A stretch of 64,000 nucleotides of DNA from Roseobacter sinensis. Lineage in GTDB: Bacteria > Pseudomonadota > Alphaproteobacteria > Rhodobacterales > Rhodobacteraceae. The notes below the pieces were generated by a model that saw only the letters and a program-made list of their open reading frames with translations, made no database searches and was not told the DNA's origin. The DNA is taken from positions 248,001 through 312,000 of the forward strand of contig NZ_JALIEB010000003.1 of assembly GCF_025755255.1 (NCBI RefSeq), read 5' to 3'. Shown in pieces: positions 18,220 through 26,543 of this stretch; within the stretch, counting starts at the first letter, position 1, and each line of letters begins with the position of its first letter. Both the position numbers and the translations under genes were made by a program.

Positions 18220-19410
18220 ATGAAGACACTCCGCCAGTCTCCGCTCGATCCGGCCTTCGTCCAGAACCCTTATGCGACCTACGCGCGCGTTCTGGCCGAG
18301 GACCCGGTGCAATTCTGGGACGACTACGGGATGATGGCGGTCTTCGATGCCACGACCGTGCAGGCGCTCCTGCGCGACCGCCGCCTGGGCCGCGCGGTGC
18401 CGGAGGATCACCGCTCGAAGGCCCCGGACCATCTTGCCCATTTCGACGCGGTCGAGCGCGTGTCGATGCTCGATCTCGAACCGCCCCATCACACGCGGCT
18501 GCGGGGCCTCGTGCTGCGCGCCTTCACATCCCGGCGGATCAAGGCGCTGGAGCCTGACATTCACGCCATCTGCGATGACCTTCTGGCGCGCCTGCCGGAT
18601 GGGCCTTTTGATCTGATCCCCGCCTTCTGCACGGCCCTGCCCGTGCGCGTGATCGCGCGCCTGCTGGGTGTGCCCGAGGAGATGTCAGATCAGCTGCTGC
18701 GCTGGTCCAACGCCATGGTGGCGATGTATCAGGCAGGCCGGACACATGAGACCGAGCTGGCCGCCGATGCCGCCGCCGCCGCCTTCACCGCGTTTCTGAC
18801 CGGCTATGTGGAGGAGCGGCGCCATCAGCCGCGCGACGACCTCATCACGCATCTGATCGCTGCCGAAGAACACGGCGAAAAACTCTCCCATGCCGAGCTG
18901 ATCGGAACCTGCATCCTGCTGTTGAACGCCGGGCATGAAGCGACGGTGCATACATTGGGTAACGCGGTGAAAGCGCTGCTGGAGCATGAGACCCCAGCCG
19001 CTGCCCTCGCGTCCAGCGCCATCGCCGCGACGGTGGAGGAGGTGCTGCGCTTCGACCCGCCCCTGCATATGTTCACCCGCTATGCCTATGAAGATATCGA
19101 CGTGGGCGGCCGCCGACTGGCAAAAGGACAGCAGGTGGCGCTGATCCTCGGCGCTGCCGGGCGTGACCCGGCCCGCTTTGACACCCCCGACCGGTTCGAC
19201 CCGACCCGCCCACCGGCCCCGCACGCAGCCTTCGGCGGCGGGCTGCACTTCTGCGTCGGCGCCCCTCTGGCCCGGCTGGAATTGCAAATCGGCCTGCAAC
19301 GGCTCTTCCAACATGCGCCGGGGCTGACGCTGACCGACCGGCCGCGCTACGCCGACAGCTACCATTTCCACGGGCTGACGCATCTCTCCGTGACCCGCGG
19401 GGCGCTTTGA
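18220..19410 (+). CDS. Cytochrome P450, bacterial soluble class
   Basis: 396 residues with no membrane anchor. The haem loop is FGGGLHFCVGAPLAR, with thiolate Cys345. The K-helix ExxR is EEVLRFDPP. The I-helix reads LLNAGHEATVH, where the usual catalytic Thr of A-G-x-D/E-T-T is Ala. The start at ATG 18220 gives a family-like N-terminus (KTLRQSPLDPAF); GTG at 18208 is an alternative. No ferredoxin or ferredoxin reductase gene adjoins it, although an fpr lies about 5 kb away. The substrate is unknown. It may be co-transcribed with tpiA by proximity only. Confidence 0.93.
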   Translation: MKTLRQSPLDPAFVQNPYATYARVLAEDPVQFWDDYGMMAVFDATTVQALLRDRRLGRAVPEDHRSKAPDHLAHFDAVERVSMLDLEPPHHTRLRGLVLRAFTSRRIKALEPDIHAICDDLLARLPDGPFDLIPAFCTALPVRVIARLLGVPEEMSDQLLRWSNAMVAMYQAGRTHETELAADAAAAAFTAFLTGYVEERRHQPRDDLITHLIAAEEHGEKLSHAELIGTCILLLNAGHEATVHTLGNAVKALLEHETPAAALASSAIAATVEEVLRFDPPLHMFTRYAYEDIDVGGRRLAKGQQVALILGAAGRDPARFDTPDRFDPTRPPAPHAAFGGGLHFCVGAPLARLELQIGLQRLFQHAPGLTLTDRPRYADSYHFHGLTHLSVTRGAL

Positions 19411-19459
19411 TCGGCCGCCCGTGCCCGGAAAGGGAATGCGGCGCAGCCGCGCCTTCGGA

Positions 19460-19927
19460 TCACGTCTCGAGCGGCAGCATGGTGGTGGATTTGATCTCCT
19501 CCATCGACAGCAGCGCCGTGACGTTGTGCACCCGCACTTCCGAGATCAGCGCCTGGTAGAAGGCGTCGTAAGCGCGCGCATTCTTCACTCGGACTTTAAG
19601 GATATAGTCGATATCCCCTGCCAGCCGATGCGCCTCCTGCACTTCCGGACGATCGCGCAAGGCCTTCAGAAACGCCGCCTGCCACTCCGCCTCATGCTCG
19701 GAGGTGCGGATCAGCACGAAGAAACAGGCCTCGAACCCCAATGCCTCTGCATCCAGTACAACGGTCTGCTGACCGATCACCTGTCCCTCGCGCATCTTGC
19801 GAATCCGATTCCAGACGGGCGTTTTCGACGAGCCCACTTTTGCCGCGATTTCATCCAGAGACTGGCTCGCATCGCGCTGCAGCTCTCCAAGGATTTTCCG
19901 ATCCATCTCGTCAATCCGGACGGCCAT
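19460..19927 (-). CDS. Lrp/AsnC family transcriptional regulator
   Basis: 155 residues from ATG 19927 (ribosome-binding site AAGGAAAC). An N-terminal helix-turn-helix (IDEMDRKILGELQRD and SSKTPVWNRIRKM) is followed by a RAM ligand-binding domain with HRLAGDIDYILKVRV. It is divergently transcribed from the sulfur-assimilation operon, and four GTTCT/AGAAC half-sites lie between them, so it is a good candidate to control that operon in response to cysteine or another amino acid. The ligand is inference from context only. Confidence 0.93.
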   Translation of the reverse strand: MAVRIDEMDRKILGELQRDASQSLDEIAAKVGSSKTPVWNRIRKMREGQVIGQQTVVLDAEALGFEACFFVLIRTSEHEAEWQAAFLKALRDRPEVQEAHRLAGDIDYILKVRVKNARAYDAFYQALISEVRVHNVTALLSMEEIKSTTMLPLET

Positions 19928-19956
19928 TCCACAGTTTCCTTCTTCGGAGGTCAATT

Positions 19957-20024
19957 GTTCTTGCCTGCAAGTAAATCAGAACAAGCGTTCTTATCAACCG
20001 CCTATACTGGCAAACAAGTAGAAC
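19957..20024. promoter_or_regulatory. Candidate Lrp-type operator array before cysG
   Basis: In an AT-richer intergenic region four half-sites occur: GTTCTT (19957-19962), AGAAC (19978-19982), GTTCTT (19987-19992) and AGAAC (20020-20024). The middle two form the inverted repeat AGAAC-N4-GTTCT. A TATACT -10-like hexamer at 20003-20008 lies among them with no good -35, as expected for an activated promoter. Multiple spaced half-sites suit an Lrp-like octamer. Confidence 0.5.
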
Positions 20025-20067
20025 TTTTTCCTATATTGGGATGCAGGAAACCCTGAGGTGCCGCGAT

Positions 20068-21501
20068 ATGGACCATTTCCCGATCTTCCTGCGCGTCGAA
20101 GGCCGCCGCATCGTGCTCTCCGGTGGCGGCGAGGCTGCGCTGGCAAAGCTGCGGCTCCTGCTCAAGACCGCGGGCCACATTACCGTCTTCGCACCTGCGC
20201 CCGCACCCGAGATTGTCGCCTGGGCCGAGGCCGGCAAGCTGCGGCTGGTGCGTCGGGCAATGGCGCCCGGCGATACGCTCTGTGCCGCCCTCTTCTATGC
20301 CGCCGACGAGGACGACGCCGATGACGCCCGCACCTCCGCCATCGCCCGCGCGGATGGCGCGTTGGTCAATGTGGTCGACAACCTCGACGACAGCCAGTTC
20401 ATCACCCCCGCCATCGTTGACCGCGACCCCGTCACCATCGCCATCGGCACCGAAGGGGCCGCCCCCGTGCTCGCGCGCGCCATCAAGGCCGACCTGGAAG
20501 AGCGCCTGCCCGCGGCGCTCGGACCGCTCGCCCGCATCGGCAAGGCCTTCCGCAAGGCCGCAGACGCCCTGCCTTTCGGACGCGCGCGCCGCGATTTCTG
20601 GCGGGAATACTACTTCAAGGCCGGTCCTGCCGCGATCACCGGCGGCGCGCCAGCTGTGAAGACCGCGCTTGACGACCTGCTCACCGACCATCTTGCCCGC
20701 AAGGCTCGTCCCGGCCACGTGCATTTCGTCGGCGGCGGCCCGGGCGATCCGGACCTGTTGACCATGAAGGCGCGCCGTCTTCTGGATGAGGCCGATGTGG
20801 TGATCTACGACCGGCTGATCAGCCAGCCGATCCTCGAGCTCGCCCGCCGCGAAGCGGTGATGATCGACGTGGGCAAGGAGGCCTTTGGCCCGTCCACGCC
20901 GCAGGAGACCATCAACGAGGTGATCGTGGAGCACGCGAAAGCCGGCGCGCAAGTGGTCCGGCTGAAATCCGGCGATGCCACCGTCTTTGGCCGCCTCGAC
21001 GAGGAGATCGACGCGCTGGAAGCGCACGGTCTCGCCTGGAGCATCGTGCCGGGCATCACCGCCGCCTCCGCCGCCGTGGCCGAGATCGGCCAGAGCTTGA
21101 CGCGTCGGGGCCGCAATTCCTCGGTCCGCCTGCTCACGGGCCACGACATGAAAGGCTTTGCCGATCACGACTGGGCCGCTCTCGCGCGCCCGGGCGAGGT
21201 GGCCGCGATCTACATGGGCAAGAAATCCGCCCGCTTCATCCAGGGTCGCCTGATCATGCACGGTGCGGACCGCCACACGCCCGTGACGGTGATCGAAAAC
21301 GCCTCCCGCCCCGACCAGCGCATCCTGGAGACAACGCTCGACGTGCTGCCGAATGCGCTCGCGGCTGCCGAGATGTCGGGCCCCGCGCTCACCCTCTACG
21401 GTCTGGCGGCCCGCGCCGCGGCGGACGCTTCCCAGCAGCCCGGGATCGCGGCGGCACCGCCCCGGATCAGCCCTGAACACCTGGCACAGGAGGCCCTTTG
21501 A
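20068..21501 (+). CDS. cysG: Siroheme synthase (CysG, trifunctional type)
   Basis: 477 residues from ATG 20068 (GAGG upstream). The N-terminal part is the precorrin-2 dehydrogenase/ferrochelatase module, with an NAD-binding strand containing LSGGGEAALAK and the VNVVDNLDDSQFITPA segment. The C-terminal part is the SAM-dependent uroporphyrinogen III methyltransferase, with VGGGPGDPDLLT, the LKSGDATVFGR motif and PGITAASA. It makes siroheme, the prosthetic group of the sulfite reductase encoded two genes downstream. The dehydrogenase module lacks some residues of the E. coli enzyme, so ferrochelatase capacity is inferred. Confidence 0.95.
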   Translation: MDHFPIFLRVEGRRIVLSGGGEAALAKLRLLLKTAGHITVFAPAPAPEIVAWAEAGKLRLVRRAMAPGDTLCAALFYAADEDDADDARTSAIARADGALVNVVDNLDDSQFITPAIVDRDPVTIAIGTEGAAPVLARAIKADLEERLPAALGPLARIGKAFRKAADALPFGRARRDFWREYYFKAGPAAITGGAPAVKTALDDLLTDHLARKARPGHVHFVGGGPGDPDLLTMKARRLLDEADVVIYDRLISQPILELARREAVMIDVGKEAFGPSTPQETINEVIVEHAKAGAQVVRLKSGDATVFGRLDEEIDALEAHGLAWSIVPGITAASAAVAEIGQSLTRRGRNSSVRLLTGHDMKGFADHDWAALARPGEVAAIYMGKKSARFIQGRLIMHGADRHTPVTVIENASRPDQRILETTLDVLPNALAAAEMSGPALTLYGLAARAAADASQQPGIAAAPPRISPEHLAQEAL

Positions 21502-21502
21502 C

Positions 21503-21808
21503 ATGCCCAAGCCATTCACGCCCAAAGTCGTCACCGCGAACGCCCTGCTGGAAGGCGACGTGATCTACCAGACCGCCACGGGCTGGAGCCGCAGCCTCGC
21601 CGAGGCCGAGGTGCTGACCGATGAGGCCGACGCCGATCTGCGTCTGATCGAGGCGGTCCAACAGGTTGATATGGTCGTGGGCGCCTACCTCGCTGACGTT
21701 GATACCTCCGGCGATACGCCCATCCCCACACACTTCCGCGAAGACTTCCGCGCCAAAGGGCCTTCCAACTATGCCCACGGCCAGCAAGAGGCACTGAGCA
21801 ATGTATAA
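21503..21808 (+). CDS. DUF2849 protein of the sulfite reductase operon
   Basis: 101 residues from ATG 21503, with ACAGGAGG upstream. It matches DUF2849: VVTANALLEGDVIYQT, then GWSRSLAEAEVLTD, and a C-terminal PTHFREDFRAKGP. The family has no proved function, but in alphaproteobacteria it is repeatedly found directly before cysI, as here, and its stop overlaps the cysI start by 8 bases. This suggests translational coupling and a role in sulfite reductase assembly or regulation (inference). Confidence 0.88.
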   Translation: MPKPFTPKVVTANALLEGDVIYQTATGWSRSLAEAEVLTDEADADLRLIEAVQQVDMVVGAYLADVDTSGDTPIPTHFREDFRAKGPSNYAHGQQEALSNV

Positions 21809-23465
21809 CTACACAGACTTCGACACCGCCTTCATCAAGGAGCGCAACGCCCAGTTTCGCGCGCAGGTGGAGCGCCGCATCGACGGTTCGCTGACCGAGG
21901 ATGAATTCAAACCGCTGCGCCTGATGAACGGGCTCTATCTGCAACTGCACGCCTATATGCTGCGCGTCGCCATCCCCTATGGCACGCTCAACAGCCGCCA
22001 GATGCACAAGCTCGCCGATATTGCTGACAGGTGGGACAAGGGCTATGGCCACTTCACCACACGCCAGAACATCCAGTACAACTGGCCGCAGCTGCGCGAC
22101 GTGCCCGACATGCTGGATGCGTTGGCCGAGGTGCAGATGCACGCCATCCAGACCTCTGGCAACACCATCCGCAACGTGACCGCCGATCATTTCGCAGGGG
22201 CTGCTGCGGATGAGCTGGCCGACCCGCGCCCGATTGCGGAGCTCATCCGCCAATGGTCCACCGACCACCCGGAGTTCCAGTTCCTGCCGCGCAAGTTCAA
22301 GGTCGCCGTGACCGGCAGCCCCAATGATCGCGCCGTGACCAAGGCCCATGACATCGGGCTGCGCATGGTCGAACGCGACGGCGAAATCGGGTTCGAGGTG
22401 ATCGTGGGTGGGGGCCTGGGCCGCACACCGATGATCGGTAAGGTGATCCGCGATTTCCTGCCGCGCGAGGACCTGCTGCCCTATCTCGAAGCCATCGTCA
22501 GCGTCTACAACCTGCTGGGCCGTCGCGACAACAAGTACAAGGCACGCATCAAGATCACTGTGCACGAAAACGGGCTCGATGACTTCAAGGCCCGTGTCGA
22601 AGAGCGCTATGCCCTGATCCGCCCGCAGTTCACCGGGGTCGATCAGCAGCTTCTGGCCGGGATCGAGGCGGATTTCGCCGCACCCGCGTTCAAGACCGCA
22701 CCCGAGACAGCCTATCACGACGCGCGCCAGCACTACCGGGCGTTCCGTGCATGGTCCGATACCAACCTGACCGAGCACCGCGTGCCCGGCTATGCCATCG
22801 TGACCATCAGCCTCAAGGCCCATGGCGCGACACCGGGTGATGCCACCTCCGCGCAGATGCGCCTCATGGCGGATCTGGCCAAACGCTACGGCCATGATGA
22901 GCTGCGGATCAGCCATGAGCAGAACGTGATTCTGCCGCATGTGCATAAATCCGATCTGCCGTCGGTCTATTCCGCACTGAAGGCCGCGGGCCTCGGCACC
23001 GCGAATGTGGGCCTGATCTCGGACATCATCGCCTGCCCGGGCATGGACTACTGCGCGCTGGCAACCGCCCGCTCGATCCCGATTGCACAAGAGATCGCGA
23101 CCCGCTTTGACGAGCTGAAGCTGGAGCATGACGTGGGCCCGCTCAAGATCAAGATCTCGGGCTGCATAAACGCCTGCGGCCACCATCACGTCGGCCACAT
23201 CGGCATCCTCGGCCTCGACCGGGCGGGCGTGGAGAACTACCAGATCACGCTGGGCGGTGACGGCACCGAAGACGCGAGCATCGGCGAGCGGGCGGGCCCC
23301 GGGTTCTCCGCTGAGGAGATCATCCCGGCCATCGAGCGGCTGGTGATGGCCTATCTGGACCTGCGCCTGGAGCCCGGCGAGACCTTCCTGCAGACCTATC
23401 GTCGCCTCGGGCTGGCCCCGTTCAAAGCCGCCCTCTACCCCGAGGCCCAAGCCAATGCCGCTTGA
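21801..23465 (+). CDS. cysI: Sulfite reductase hemoprotein (nitrite/sulfite reductase family)
   Basis: 554 residues with two ferredoxin-like half repeats. The siroheme/[4Fe-4S] ligands are visible as CPGMDYC (C-x5-C) and CINAC (C-x3-C), followed by HHHVGHIGILG. The N-terminal TTRQNIQYNW helps bind the siroheme and anion. The enzyme reduces sulfite to sulfide with six electrons. There is no NADPH flavoprotein subunit (CysJ) in the operon; the downstream ferredoxin-NADP reductase suggests a ferredoxin-dependent electron supply. The gene overlaps its neighbours at both ends. Confidence 0.96.
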   Translation: MYNYTDFDTAFIKERNAQFRAQVERRIDGSLTEDEFKPLRLMNGLYLQLHAYMLRVAIPYGTLNSRQMHKLADIADRWDKGYGHFTTRQNIQYNWPQLRDVPDMLDALAEVQMHAIQTSGNTIRNVTADHFAGAAADELADPRPIAELIRQWSTDHPEFQFLPRKFKVAVTGSPNDRAVTKAHDIGLRMVERDGEIGFEVIVGGGLGRTPMIGKVIRDFLPREDLLPYLEAIVSVYNLLGRRDNKYKARIKITVHENGLDDFKARVEERYALIRPQFTGVDQQLLAGIEADFAAPAFKTAPETAYHDARQHYRAFRAWSDTNLTEHRVPGYAIVTISLKAHGATPGDATSAQMRLMADLAKRYGHDELRISHEQNVILPHVHKSDLPSVYSALKAAGLGTANVGLISDIIACPGMDYCALATARSIPIAQEIATRFDELKLEHDVGPLKIKISGCINACGHHHVGHIGILGLDRAGVENYQITLGGDGTEDASIGERAGPGFSAEEIIPAIERLVMAYLDLRLEPGETFLQTYRRLGLAPFKAALYPEAQANAA

Positions 23466-24204
23466 TCACCCGGCTCCCCAGGTCGACGATCAGACCCTGA
23501 GCGCTGTGGTGGCGGACCTGAATGCCAGGTTGCGCCATCACAGTGCCACGGATGTGCTGCACGCGGCGTTCGAGGAGATCCCGGATCTGGCGCTGGTCTC
23601 CAGCTTCGGGGCCGAGTCGGTGGCACTGTTGCACTTGACGGCGATGGTGCATCGCGACGCGCCGGTGATCTTCATCGACACCCAAATGCTCTTTGCCGAA
23701 ACGCTCGTCTATCAGCAGGAAGTCGCGGAGCGGCTGGGGCTGCGCAACCTGCGGATCATCCGCAGCGCCGATATTGCGCGCCGCGATCCCACAGGCACCC
23801 TGCACCAGCGGGACACCGACGCCTGCTGCAACCTGCGCAAGACCCAGCCCTTGCAGAAGGCTCTGGCCGCGCATGGCGGCTGGATCACCGGGCGCAAACG
23901 CTTTCAATCCGGGACGCGGGCCGATCTGGAGTTCTTCGAAGTGGAGCCCGGCACGTCCCGCATCAAGGTCAACCCGCTGGCCTACTGGCAACCGGGCGAT
24001 GTGGCCGACTACATCGACGAGAACCGCCTGCCGCGCCACCCGCTGGTGGCCAAAGGCTATCCCTCCATCGGATGTGCGCCCTGCACCTCCCCCGTCGCCG
24101 CTGGCGAAGACGCGCGCGCCGGACGCTGGCGTGACACCACTAAAGACGAATGCGGCATCCACTTCGTGAATGGCCGACTGATCCGTACAGGAGCTTCTCA
24201 ATGA
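23455..24204 (+). CDS. cysH: Assimilatory adenylylsulfate (APS) reductase
   Basis: 249 residues. Besides the catalytic Cys in ECGIH (Cys233) the protein has two Cys pairs, CC at 124-125 and CxxC at 207-210, which ligate a [4Fe-4S] cluster. That cluster marks enzymes acting on APS rather than PAPS, so no APS kinase is needed for this route. The product sulfite passes to CysI. VSSFGAES is the nucleotide-binding loop. The start overlaps the end of cysI by 11 bases, and the stop overlaps the next start. Confidence 0.95.
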   Translation: MPLDHPAPQVDDQTLSAVVADLNARLRHHSATDVLHAAFEEIPDLALVSSFGAESVALLHLTAMVHRDAPVIFIDTQMLFAETLVYQQEVAERLGLRNLRIIRSADIARRDPTGTLHQRDTDACCNLRKTQPLQKALAAHGGWITGRKRFQSGTRADLEFFEVEPGTSRIKVNPLAYWQPGDVADYIDENRLPRHPLVAKGYPSIGCAPCTSPVAAGEDARAGRWRDTTKDECGIHFVNGRLIRTGASQ

Positions 24205-24629
24205 CCACCCTTGTGACCGACACCGGCTTTGGCGCAGATAACTGGACCGAACCCTTCATCACGCTGGAGGCCGCAAATGACGCCAGCGCGCTCGATGTGC
24301 CCTCCGACACCGACCCGGCGCAGATCCCGCTCTGCGAGGGGCTACGGATGATCCGCGTGGATTTCCCGTCCTCCGCCGATGGGCGTGGCTTTACCATCGC
24401 CAAACAGCTGCGTCTGCGCGGCTTCACGGGCCGCCTGCGGGCCAAGGGCCACGTGCTGGCGGACCAATACGCCATGGCGCGGCGGGCTGGCTTTGACGAG
24501 GTGGAGATTTCCGACGAGTTGGCCGCACGCCAGCCGGAGGACCAATGGCTCTTCCGCGCCAACTGGCAACAGCACAACTATCAGGCCCGACTAGGTGGGT
24601 CTGGCGCGCCCGAGGCGCGACGCGGCTGA
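24201..24629 (+). CDS. DUF934 protein of the sulfate assimilation operon
   Basis: 142 residues, DUF934 family, with conserved IRVDFPSSADGRGFTIAKQLR, LRAKGHVLADQYAMARRAGFDEVEI and a DQWLFRANWQQHNYQ end. Members are almost always next to cysH/cysI in alpha- and betaproteobacteria; an oxidoreductase-like accessory role has been proposed but not proved. ATG 24201 overlaps the cysH stop by four bases, with AGGAG upstream. Confidence 0.9.
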   Translation: MTTLVTDTGFGADNWTEPFITLEAANDASALDVPSDTDPAQIPLCEGLRMIRVDFPSSADGRGFTIAKQLRLRGFTGRLRAKGHVLADQYAMARRAGFDEVEISDELAARQPEDQWLFRANWQQHNYQARLGGSGAPEARRG

Positions 24630-24698
24630 TTGACGCTTTCTCGCACAACCACTCTTTCTAAACAGGAGCCGCAGGTGTAAGCCTGCGTTGACACATTC

Positions 24699-25547
24699 AT
24701 GACCGAGCAGACCCCCGTGACCGAAGCTTCCGCCGTAAAAGTGCCCACGCTGCCCGATGCGCAGACCGTGACCGCCGTTCAGCATTGGACCGATCGCTTG
24801 TTTTCCTTCCGCGTGACGCGGCCCGCCTCGTTGCGGTTCCGGTCGGGCGAATTCGTGATGATCGGCCTCATGGGCGACCCTGACCCCAAAACGGGTCGTC
24901 AGAAGCCACTGCTGCGCGCCTATTCCATCGCCTCGCCGTCCTGGGACGAGGAGCTAGAGTTCTACTCGATCAAGGTGCAGGACGGTCCGCTCACCTCGAA
25001 GCTGCAGCACATCCAGCCCGGCGATGAGATCATCCTGCGCCCCAAACCCGTCGGTACGCTGGTGCATGACGCGTTGCTGCCCGGCAAGCGCATCTGGTTC
25101 TTCGCGACGGGGACCGGGTTTGCCCCCTTCGCCTCGCTGCTGCGCGATCCGCAGACCTATGAGGACTACGAGCAGGTGATCGTCACGCACACCTGCCGCG
25201 ACGTGGCCGAGCTGGAATACGGCCGTCAGCTGATCGACAATCTGCGCAAGGATGAGCTGATGCTGGAACTTCTGGGCGAGGAGAACCTCGCCAAGCTCAC
25301 CTACTACCCGACCACGACCCGCGAAGAGAGCCCCAAGATGGGGCGCATCACCACGCTGCTGAAAGACGGGACTGTTTTCGCGGACTTGGGGATCGACGGC
25401 ATCTCGCCCCAGACCGATCGCGCGATGGTCTGCGGCTCCATGGGGCTGAACATGGATCTGAAAGAGATCCTCGAAGGCTTCGGCCTTGAAGAAGGCGCCA
25501 ATTCTGACCCCAAGCACTACGTCGTGGAAAAAGCCTTCGTCGGCTGA
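24699..25547 (+). CDS. fpr: Ferredoxin--NADP+ reductase
   Basis: 282 residues. The FAD-binding domain contains RAYSIASPSWDEEL, the pyrophosphate/NADP domain contains ATGTGFAPF, and a C-terminal VVEKAFVG follows the usual subfamily end. It moves electrons between NADPH and ferredoxin or flavodoxin, here presumably for sulfite reductase. The start is less certain than most: no strong ribosome-binding site precedes ATG 24699, and GTG at 24717 is an alternative. An inverted repeat (CGCAGG-N6-CCTGCG, 24670-24687) lies in the leader. Confidence 0.93.
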   Translation: MTEQTPVTEASAVKVPTLPDAQTVTAVQHWTDRLFSFRVTRPASLRFRSGEFVMIGLMGDPDPKTGRQKPLLRAYSIASPSWDEELEFYSIKVQDGPLTSKLQHIQPGDEIILRPKPVGTLVHDALLPGKRIWFFATGTGFAPFASLLRDPQTYEDYEQVIVTHTCRDVAELEYGRQLIDNLRKDELMLELLGEENLAKLTYYPTTTREESPKMGRITTLLKDGTVFADLGIDGISPQTDRAMVCGSMGLNMDLKEILEGFGLEEGANSDPKHYVVEKAFVG

Positions 25548-25561
25548 CCTGACCCGAGACA

Positions 25562-25592
25562 GAAAGAAGCGCCCGGGCCTGTGACCCGGGCG
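25562..25592 (-). terminator. Rho-independent terminator after the Ala/Thr-rich gene
   Basis: CGCCCGGG (25570-25577) pairs with CCCGGGCG (25585-25592) around a 7-base loop. On the minus strand the T-rich tract CTTCTTTCT follows. fpr converges from the other side, and this sequence would not give it a U tract. Confidence 0.75.
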
Positions 25593-25598
25593 ATCGTG

Positions 25599-26339
25599 TC
25601 ACTCAACGCCGAGCGCGGTCCGCAGCTGCTCGAGCGCGGCCTGCAGGACTTCCGGGTTGTCCTGTGCCTCGCGCACGGTATTCGTCAGCAGCAGTTTCTG
25701 CGAGGTCCCGAGGTCGGAATTCTCGATCATCTCCGACACTTTCGCGAAGTCGAACCCCTCGACGGTCAGCGCCTCGGGTGTCTTGGCCTCGTCAACAGCA
25801 GTCGCTGCGTCCGAGGATGCATCTTCGGTCGCAACGGTTGCCGCCGTCTCCACCGTCGAGGCCGCGTCCTCTGTCGCATCGGTCGCTGTGTCAGTGGCCG
25901 TCTCACCGGCGCTAGCTGCCGTGTCGGTTGCCGTCTCAGCGGCTTCAGTCGCGGTGTCCGTGGCGGTCTCGACCGCCTCGGCAGTCGCGTCCGCCGCTTC
26001 TTCCGCCGTGCCGGTCACACTGTCGATCACGTCGCTGGCGGCCTCGGTGGTGGCCGTGGCTGCGTCTTCGACGAGGTTTGCCGCGCCCTGGGCGGCATCG
26101 GTTGCAGCTTCGGTCGCGATGTCGACCGCATCACCTGCTGCATCGGCAACCGTGTTGGCGGCCTCGTCCACCGCTTGAGCGGCGTCGCCAATTGCCTCTT
26201 CCGCGGCTTGCAGCGGCTCGGCGTCCTCCACCGTCTCGGTCGATTGCTGCACGATCTCCGCGGGGTTCTGCCCCGAATAGAGCAGGTATCCTCCCCCGAT
26301 GATCAGGGCAGCCAACAGGATCCAGATCAGATTTCGCAT
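25599..26339 (-). CDS. Anchored low-complexity Ala/Thr/Asp/Glu-repeat protein
   Basis: 246 residues from ATG 26339 (AAGGAAC upstream; GTG 26342 also in frame). One membrane helix at about 3-21 anchors a long Ala/Thr/Asp/Glu segment (about 35-185) built from loose 11-residue-like units such as ETATDTATEAA, which should form amphipathic helix, as in LEA or apolipoprotein-like proteins. A distinct C-terminal domain (about 190-246) contains FDFAKVSEMIENSDLGTSQK and LQAALEQLRTALG. The family is unknown to me. Repeat slippage would be expected to vary its length between strains. Confidence 0.75.
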   Translation of the reverse strand: MRNLIWILLAALIIGGGYLLYSGQNPAEIVQQSTETVEDAEPLQAAEEAIGDAAQAVDEAANTVADAAGDAVDIATEAATDAAQGAANLVEDAATATTEAASDVIDSVTGTAEEAADATAEAVETATDTATEAAETATDTAASAGETATDTATDATEDAASTVETAATVATEDASSDAATAVDEAKTPEALTVEGFDFAKVSEMIENSDLGTSQKLLLTNTVREAQDNPEVLQAALEQLRTALGVE

Positions 26340-26543
26340 CACAGTGTTCCTTTTCTAGTGTGCGGGCATCCGCCAAATGGACGCATGTCCGCGTCCTCAT
26401 GTCAGTTGCGCATCAGAGGTAAAACCATCAAGGGGGAAAAGCGTTCCATTCGGCCCGTTCCAGCTTATTTTGCCGCTTGAAGAAGCCCCGCGCGGCAGTT
26501 AACTTGCAAGCCCATATTTACCAACAATTCAAGGACGACCACC

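Noticed and set aside
21531-23450. Open frame of 639 codons on the minus strand
   Set aside because: Antisense to cysI. No recognisable motif; shadow of a third-position GC bias.
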